Positions 57,376 through 64,000 of a stretch of 64,000 bases of DNA are shown one piece after another (position 1 is the stretch's first letter; the number at the start of each line of letters is the position of its first letter). This DNA comes from Coriolopsis trogii (taxonomy: Eukaryota; Basidiomycota; Agaricomycetes; Polyporales; Polyporaceae): the NCBI GenBank assembly GCA_020543525.1, contig JAHYIO010000036.1, positions 124,001-188,000 of the forward strand, given 5' to 3'. A program made the position numbers and the translations under genes. A model generated the notes under the pieces. The model was not told where the DNA came from. It saw nothing but the letters and a program-made list of their open reading frames with translations, and made no database searches.

Positions 57376-58263
57376 TACTCGCCAATGTGATCTGACTTTG
57401 ACATGCAAGTATATTCGCTATTAATTGGAATCCTCAGCGTTGTACACACGTACTGTACGTAGTCCGGATACAATACATTCACTTGCAGCGACGGGCCCTG
57501 AAGAGACGAACAATTGCATCACTTTGGTACTGACCAGCTATTGTCCAACGCACACATCGAAAGTCCCGGGCACCGCGCTTGGGAATGCAAGAATGATGAA
57601 TCGCAGCTATTGTCTTCGGATGGTTCTAGCACCATTTCTCGGATCGGGCAGTGCGAAGTTGCGCCCGAGACGTCTTCTTCCGATCCATCTGATAGACGCG
57701 GCAGTAGCCAGGGGATTGACCCGCGGAACGAGTACAAGCACAGATTACAGAGCTCCGACCGGAGTAGGCAGATCCACACAGACAGTTCGCTAAACTGCCT
57801 TCGTTACCGCCCGAGCAGTCTCGCCGTTGTCACCAGACCAGATCGATGTCCGTCACCTCTTGTATGTAGACGAGCACATGGAGAGGAGGATGGATGGTCA
57901 GCGGCGAAGTCGGAACATCCAAGATTCCAACATCAGATCAAGGTCGAGTTCGAGTCGAGCCAGGGCTCCTGAGAAGCAGCACCAAAAACTATAGCTTGTG
58001 GACAAGCATATCACAGCGTGTCACCTGCAAATGGTCCGTTTGACACGAACATGTCAGTGATAGGTATCACAGCGGGGAGGACAGCTCGAACCTTAAGCGC
58101 TTATGGGATTCGTGCTCACCGGCCGTACCCTCTATTTCGGTCGAACAAGAGCATCGAGCTGGGCCAAGAGTTCATGAAAACTTCATAGATAACTCGTATA
58201 GTCTATGTTCAACAAATACAGCGAAGTCCTGAGTAGTCCGCAAAGACGGAGCGTGCGTTAGGC
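57376..58263. other. Intergenic; one open frame of doubtful status
   Basis: A 152-codon plus-strand frame (57514-57972) has a charged, Ser/Arg-rich composition but no domain, splice context or homologous counterpart beside the other F-box copies; I do not call it a gene. Confidence 0.4.
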
Positions 58264-59089
58264 AACATACATCTTGCCCTCTTCCAGGTCCCTGAACGGG
58301 ATGCGTACCTCGAGCTCTGGAAACCACCTCACAACACCGTCCGCGCCACTGCTCCTCCGGATAGCGACGACCCAGATGTTCTCGTACGGCGGCAAGCCGT
58401 CCTTCCACGATTCGCCCACCACAGCCAGCGGCCAGTCTCCCTGAACGGAGGGGTGCGAAGTGTGCGTCAGTCGCGCTACGCCGGAAGCTCGTAGCTAAAC
58501 TGGAGCAGACAGTACGCACCTGAGACGCAGCGAGATATTGCTCGCGGACGACAAGCGACAAGAGGTGACCCCACGTGAACCTCCGCACGTCGAGCACGAA
58601 TTCCTTGGGCGGATCAATCCATTCGTGTGGGAACTGCGATGCAAGTTGATGTCAACGCTCTGCCGAAACACCCAGAACGGGGACTCACGTAGGCTCGCTG
58701 AACGTGCACCTTGCCACTGGGGAAAGCACTCTCGACGTCGATCATCGCGCTCGCGTTCTCGACGGCACACATGATACCCGGGTTCGGGCTCCAATACTCG
58801 CCAATGTCGAGACAGTCCCTCAGGCGTAGTCCCACTGCGGTCGCAGCTCCGTCACGCCCATAGATCTTCACGGGCCACACAAAGCGACGGTCGACGTCGA
58901 CCGGCAGAGGGACATACGTCACTTCTGCGCAACCAGCTCCGCCGTCGCAACCTGATATCAAGCGGGAATTGCCTGTAGTGATAGATCCAGAAGCTCAGAT
59001 CAGTAGGGCGCATGCAACTGGTGGCGTTACTCACTTCGGGGATGCAGCGTCACCCTAGACGAATATTGAGGTGTGGTGGTCGTATCGCT
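58264..59089 (-). CDS. Hypothetical protein, four exons, member of a locally duplicated family
   Basis: Exons run from the ATG at about 59089 (MSDTTTTPQYSSRVTLHPR) through segments ending near 58688, 58510 and the stop TAA at 58264-58266, with phases 1, 0 and 0. The protein contains VDRRFVWPVKIYGRDG, a helix-like VGLRLRDCLDIGEYW, then EWIDPPKEFVLDVRRFTWGHLL and IWVVAIRRSSGADGVVRWFPELEVRIPF. The compact aromatic-rich fold and WPV motif recall small fungal domains of unknown function such as DUF6699, but I am not sure. A degenerate copy lies at 48930-49480 beside F-box copy 1, so this family travels with the F-box genes. Confidence 0.65.
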
Positions 59090-60525
59090 CATTGCAACAG
59101 CACTAGAGGACGAAGGGTCGCAGAATCAGCATGTTAATATAGCCAATCAGGCCGCTTTGACTTGTCTCGGATTTTTGGCGACCGTCTGCCACTGTGCCAC
59201 GGCCAAAGGCCAAGCACGGCCTGTGTGGCAGCTCCATGACAGCTACCAAAGCGGAACCAGCGGCTGCATGGCTTGAGGGGCACAACCTAAGGGTGTGATC
59301 GACGGATATGGAACCTTCGTACTCAGCTCAAACTTCTGGGCTTTCGGGCGTAAGCTACATCCACTTTATAGCACCGGCGCACGCACCATTGTATCCCGAG
59401 CAGCGACGTCTAACGATAGGCGGCGTAGGTGGACATGCAAATCTCAGTTGCCCAGCAGCTCAGGCGTGGAAGTGGGTGTAAACATCTTCATTCTAGCACT
59501 CCAATACGAGGACATCGCACGCCCACGTACCGGGTAGGACAGTACAGAGACTCTGTGTGTGTGGTTTTACGTAATGGGTGTTACGCGTTATGATGACATT
59601 ACCCCTACAGGTCGAAGATGAGTGGAAGACAGAAGGCTCTGTATCAAAAGAAGGCAGGGTGGAGTATACGTAGCTCAGAGCACCATTTGAACCATATCAG
59701 TACGACCTTGTAGACAATGAACCACAGAACGTGTCGGTACCTGAGCTTGAGATCTAAGGACGACTTTGAATTGTTACACCATTCTGTTAGACCGACAATG
59801 GCAAGCAAGGGCAGTCCATAAAAGTCGGAGATCGTGTCGAGACCAGATTTCGGGGAGCGCGAAGGGGAGGTGAGTCACCAGTCGACGTCTGGTCTTTGAG
59901 TGGACGCTGAGCGCGGACGTACTATGGGAAAGGTCGAAGCTGTGCTGGAGAACGTGCAGGACGTCAAGGAGCAAGGTCCTGACCTCGGCATGACAGTCAA
60001 AAATCCACCGAAGGTGGTATTCAAGACCAGGTGAATGGTTCAGCATTCGAGCGTCGACGCACACACCTGATCCGATGGCTAGCATGGCCACCGTGTGGCG
60101 CACAACCCGAGCACGCTCTCGCATGTCGAGTAAACACCGAGCTGTGGAGATGAGCTGGTGTTGGAACGCATGAAATAAGAATGTACGATACGAGAGCTCG
60201 AATCGGAGCCTGATGCTGTTTGTACCGACGTGTCCGAGTCGCGTGCGCGTAGAGCAAAGCTGGAGCCGCGTCTTGTAGGCTGAGAACAAGCTACTCCGGT
60301 ACGAAGAAGGCGTTGTGAGCACATGTTTCGGGACAACCTCGCAGACGGAGATTTGGACCACTTGCGGAAGACGAGAGTCGTCGGGCGAGAGTCGGTCACG
60401 GGTCTGGTGAACACGTCGACCGGGCGCTTGTGCCATCGAGACTTAGCTTTATACCTCTTCCTCCCCCGCTCGCGCTGGCAGCAGCCCATCCTCTCTCTTC
60501 CACCTCCTTCTCTGCCCCGTCGACG
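59090..60525. other. Intergenic with one unassigned minus-strand open frame
   Basis: A 220-codon frame with an ATG runs from 60436 to 59774 on the minus strand. It is Leu/Arg/His/Cys-rich, recognisable as nothing, and its start would lie within 90 bp of the Erv41-like start; it may be chance. The 60 bases before 60526 are pyrimidine-rich, consistent with a promoter/leader for that gene. Confidence 0.4.
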
Positions 60526-62694
60526 ATGGCGACGATGACGAAGACCGCAGAACAGGAGGCGGACACCATCCTCGATAAGCTCGACGAGCTTGTTCCCGCC
60601 CCGCTCGCCCAATTCGACGCCTTTCCGAAACTACCCTCGACTTACAAGGCCCGGTCCGAGTCTCGCGGCTTTCTCACCATCTTCGTGGCCTTTGTCGCCG
60701 TCTTGCTTGTATTGAACGACCTGGGAGAGTATATCTGGGGATGGCCGGACTACGAGTTCGGGGTGGACATCGAGAAGGCAAACACCATGGACATCAATGT
60801 GGACATGGTCGTGAGTATGCCCTGCCAATGTGAGTGTACTCCCACCGATGTCACAGCCATGATTTGCGCATTCCCCTGCATCCATATTCTCGTCTTCCAA
60901 CAAGGCAGATAGTCCAACGAGACGGAGAGTGAGTGATCGTTGGTCTCTGTTCCATGCAGCATCGCTGGATGAGCAAACTACCCCAGCCAGTATCCTGAAC
61001 CTCCCCTGTCCCCGAGGTTTCTCCCGCACGGTCTCTGTCGCTCTTGAGATCCGTGCATTCTAACACCATCCTCACTTGCTAGTTCTTAGCGTGGACCTTC
61101 GCGACGCCGTCGGCGATCGCCTCTATCTCAGCGACGGTTTCCGCAGAGATGGTACCAAGTTTGATGTCAGTCAGGCAACGACTCTCAAGGAGCACGCGGA
61201 GGCTCTGTCAGTTCGCCAGGCTATCTCGCAATCACGCAGCTCGCGTGGGTTCTTCGACACTCTCCTCCGCAAAACAGGCAATAAGTTCAAACCTACCTAC
61301 AACTACCAGCCGGATGGTAGCGCCTGCAGAATTTTCGGAACGGTTACTGTCAAAAAGGTCACCGGTGAGTGCATCGCTAGAATGGTACAAATTGCGAGGT
61401 TCGCTGACACACTGGCATGCAGCGAATCTGCATGTTACCACTCTGGGTCATGGCTACGCCAGCCGTGGACATGTCGACCATTCGCGTCAGTGCCGCAGTT
61501 CTTCGTTAGTTAAGCAAACCTCACACAAGATGCAGAAATGAATCTCTCGCATGTCATCACCGAATTTTCGTTCGGACCCTACTTCCCGGACATCACACAA
61601 CCTCTCGACAACTCGTTCGAACTCACACATGATCGTGAGCTTCGCGCAAACGGCTCTTGAAACATGCACTGACTAGTTCTCGCAGCGTTCGTTGCATATC
61701 AGTACTTCCTCCACGTCGTCCCGACCACCTATATCGCACCACGCTCGAAGCCCTTGAACACTCACCAGTACAGTGTGACGCATTACACAAGAGTGCTCGA
61801 CCACCACCGCGGCACTCCTGGCATCTTTTTCAAGTTCGACCTCGAACCTCTGAAACTCACTATTCACCAGCGAACGACAACGTTCATGCAGCTGCTCATC
61901 CGGTCCGTGAAATCTGTGACTGATCGCACCTCGCTTTGCTAACAGCCCACCACAGGTGCGCAGGTGTCATCGGAGGTGTATTCGTCTGCATGGGCTACGC
62001 CGTCAAGATCACCTCGCACGCCGTCGACGCCGTCACCGGCGCGGACAAGACGAACGGCATCGTCGCCGCCGAGTCGACCAGCATCAGCACGAACCTTCGC
62101 AAGCGTTTCGGGTCCGGCGACCTCCGCCTCCGCCCAGGCGGCAAGGAACGCGTCGTCCGCCAAGGCAACGGATGGGTTGTCGAAGGAGGCAGCCCGTACG
62201 GGAGCTATGCCGGGACGCCCATGTCCGCGTCGTTCGGTAGCCCACTGCCCAGCGCGAGCCCGTACACTCCCTCTTTCCCAGGCAGCCCCAATCCGCCTAC
62301 GGGCACACCACGGAGTGCGTCGTACGGCCTGGGCTTGAGCCCAAGTCCAAACCCCGCGTTCAGCCCGCGCTCGATCTCGTCTCCAGGGCCACGGCCGTCG
62401 TCGATGCTCTCGCCACATCCTCCACAGTCGCCGTTCCCGACAGCAGCGACGGCGGGCTCGCCTTACAGCCCTGCGCTGCAGAGCGGGCTGCCGTCGGCGC
62501 CGAACACGCCCGGGCTGTACGCGCACTTCCCGCCCACGCCCACGCCGGGCTCGGCGGCTGCGTACAACGGGAGCGTGTTCGCGGCGCAGCAGGGGGTTGC
62601 GCCGCCGAGAAGCCCGGTGGTGCGGTCTTCGAGCAACGGGAGTGTGAATGGGCACGGGAACGGGAGCGTGAGTTCGGCGAAGAAGGACGATTGA
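60526..62694 (+). CDS. ERV41: Erv41/ERGIC2-family COPII vesicle cargo receptor
   Basis: Six exons (60526-60829, 61083-61364, 61423-61485, 61530-61634, 61686-61902, 61956-62694) total 570 codons including the stop. The N-terminal ERGIC_N region reads QFDAFPKLPSTYKARS, followed by a hydrophobic segment (residues about 45-65). Next come NVDMVVSMPCQ and LSVDLRDAVGDRL. The lumenal COPII-coated ERV domain has LHVTTLGHGYASRGHVDHSH, MNLSHVITEFSFGPYFP and AYQYFLHVVPTTYI. A second membrane segment (RCAGVIGGVFVCMGYAV) is near residue 325. Known: Erv41 with Erv46 cycles between ER and Golgi and retrieves or sorts cargo. The final 200 residues are Ser/Pro/Gly-rich and cytosolic, longer than in yeast. The MPC(Q) and INVDM features favour Erv41 over Erv46. 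The first intron (253 bp) is long. Confidence 0.9.
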
Positions 62695-63248
62695 CGGACT
62701 GAGTGGGTTTAGGTCTCCAGACGAGAGGCGGTGGCAAGAGGCGAGGACAGGGGATGGATGGGCCGGGTCGGGGTCGGATTGTACACACTCTGGGTGAGAT
62801 GGGATTGTATATCTATTTTGGCACTGATGTGGGTAGCGTTCGCTGTCATCGATCATTGTTTCCTTTCGCTCAAGCTTCGTGCATGTGGACAGATTGGCAG
62901 GATAGGCTTGTGTGGGTTCGTTATGGGCTCGTTACACAAGTGTGGCTGTGTCCCTATGCCAATTGGCAGATTGCGCGCCGAAAACACCTGCGCAAGGCTT
63001 TTCGGTCAGTACACACCTCATCTCTCTAGAGCCTGGTAATGTCAATCCCCGGCGCATCCGTAAATCCTCGCCAGGCCAAACCATGTGTAACACCCAATGT
63101 CCCTGGACTTGTCGAGAAGTGGATGCGGCAGTACGTAGTTGCTACATAGCATGGGTCGAACAGAGTGGATTCCAACTTGGGGTCACTGCAGTGCCGCATC
63201 GAAGCAGACAGAGATTGACACCATACATTGACTATGCGTACATTCCAC
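62695..63248. other. 3' flank of the Erv41-like gene
   Basis: No coding signal supported; open frames here lack protein-like composition. Confidence 0.4.
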
Positions 63249-63649
63249 ATAGCTATCATAGAAAACTACTCCGCGCAATCCTCAAGTGCTCCGCTGACCA
63301 TCAGCCGACAGAGTCGGACGGCTCCATTCCGTCCGTGATGTTGGGCAGCTCCGCGGCCGTTTGTTCCGGAGTCTTGAACGCATGCCCGAGGCCGCTAATG
63401 ATCTTCTAATCCGTGACGTTCAATACACCCTCGAGTGCCGCCTTAGCATTCGGGCTTTCGACTGTGAGAACACAACCAACCGTACACCGTCAGCCCGCCT
63501 GTTCTTTTTCCCGTATGAAGTAGAGGAGAGAGACTGGACTCGCGAGACTCGGGAGGGATCGTGTTGGTGGTGTTCACCCAGCCGGGGCAAACGGAGATGA
63601 CGACGAAGGCTTTGCCCTTAGGCTTTACGGCGGCTTTTAAGACCCGCAA
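63249..63649 (-). pseudogene. Remnant of a short-chain dehydrogenase/reductase C-terminal half
   Basis: On the minus strand, 63649-63560 reads LKAAVKPKGKAFVVISVCPGWVNT, in which the last beta-strand with the Pro-Gly-Trp-Val motif is typical of short-chain dehydrogenases. After an intron-like gap, about 63430-63310 reads HAFKTPEQTAAELPNITDG and MEPSDSVG, resembling the family's C-terminal TPEES...LTPEDSG region. An in-frame TAG lies between, the N-terminal Rossmann half is absent upstream (beyond 63660), and the frame ends abruptly. It is judged a decayed fragment. Confidence 0.5.
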
Positions 63650-64000
63650 TTAATATTCAGGGTAGGAGGCATAAACTCGTGGGCGTACTGTAGTCCATGA
63701 GGCACACAGTATCTCGTAGCATTCACACAATGGCAAGGATATATGTACATGCCTGCAGGGACACCGACAAATACAAAAGCTTGCGGAGATGCAGTTGCAT
63801 GAAGCGATGGTTTCGAAGCTGTGGACGTGACGCCGCTTGGGATGTTGGGCTAGGTGGCGATCTTAAGATATAGTTCTAGGGGCTCGAAACGCGCCCAGAG
63901 TCAATGTAGCCCAGATACGAACTGAAATCCTGACGCGCTACAAGCTGAGGGTGACGGAGGAATCGAGAGTCTAGCATTCATTGCAAGCCAAGGCTATAGT
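63650..64000. other. Right edge, nothing identified
   Basis: No exon or repeat that I can support in the last 350 bases. Confidence 0.4.

Noticed and set aside
59774..60436. 220-codon minus-strand frame as a gene divergent from the Erv41-like gene
   Set aside because: Its start would occupy the core promoter of the well-supported gene and the predicted protein has no recognisable features; left as unassigned.
61530..61640. Possible frameshift in the Erv41-like gene at the MNLSHVITEF segment
   Set aside because: Re-counting the bases showed the frame is continuous; the impression came from a counting slip.

Overview
The window reads as nuclear DNA of a basidiomycete fungus, most likely an agaricomycete of polypore type. 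Genes are densely packed and split by many 48-75 bp GT-AG introns, coding exons are GC-rich, and the mobile elements and gene families are ones known to be expanded in Agaricomycetes (a Plavaka-type transposase with a DUF6532-like partner, a Tad1/LINE-like retroelement, F-box/LRR-like families). I saw no bacterial operons, CRISPR arrays or rRNA. Gene models were spliced by eye, so exon ends may be off by a few bases.

Host genes: a partial acidic protein (1-1403, minus), a tentative plus-strand multi-exon gene (2779-4059), a convergent pair (4521-4925 plus, 4745-6038 minus), a RING-finger protein like Slx8/RNF4 (6857-8312), an unrecognised nine-exon gene (14462-16339), a Ser/Pro-rich protein (17848-18532, minus), a four-finger CCCH zinc-finger protein (19077-20769), and a large acidic/Pro-rich protein (22759-25338, minus). 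Near the right edge lies a clear Erv41/ERGIC2-family cargo receptor of ER-Golgi COPII vesicles (60526-62694), followed by a decayed short-chain dehydrogenase.

Mobile region (27.5-43.7 kb): I interpret 27541-37362 as one DNA transposon of about 9.8 kb. A 13-bp perfect inverted repeat marks both ends, and just inside each end is a dense array of AGCAC/GTGCT pentamers. Inside are an apparently intact DUF6532-like gene (minus), a divergent, apparently intact Plavaka transposase (plus), a frameshifted fragment of a host TRP-like membrane protein, and a 46-bp minisatellite. Thirteen bases beyond the right end sits a full-length 6.3 kb LINE (minus) with a 13-14 bp target-site duplication and a 17-nt poly(A) tail. 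Its ORF1 is open but its ORF2 (endonuclease, reverse transcriptase, RNase H) carries three in-frame stops.

Duplicated accessory block (44.6-59.1 kb): three paralogous F-box/LRR-like genes on the plus strand alternate with minus-strand members of two other families, one resembling A1 aspartic peptidases (with Tyr in place of the first catalytic Asp) and one unrecognised. F-box copy 1 is interrupted by a 1.82 kb terminal-inverted-repeat element, copy 2 is a decayed pseudogene and copy 3 looks intact. The block looks like a birth-and-death family shaped by segmental duplication and transposon insertion. The longest stretch without a supportable gene is 8313-14461.
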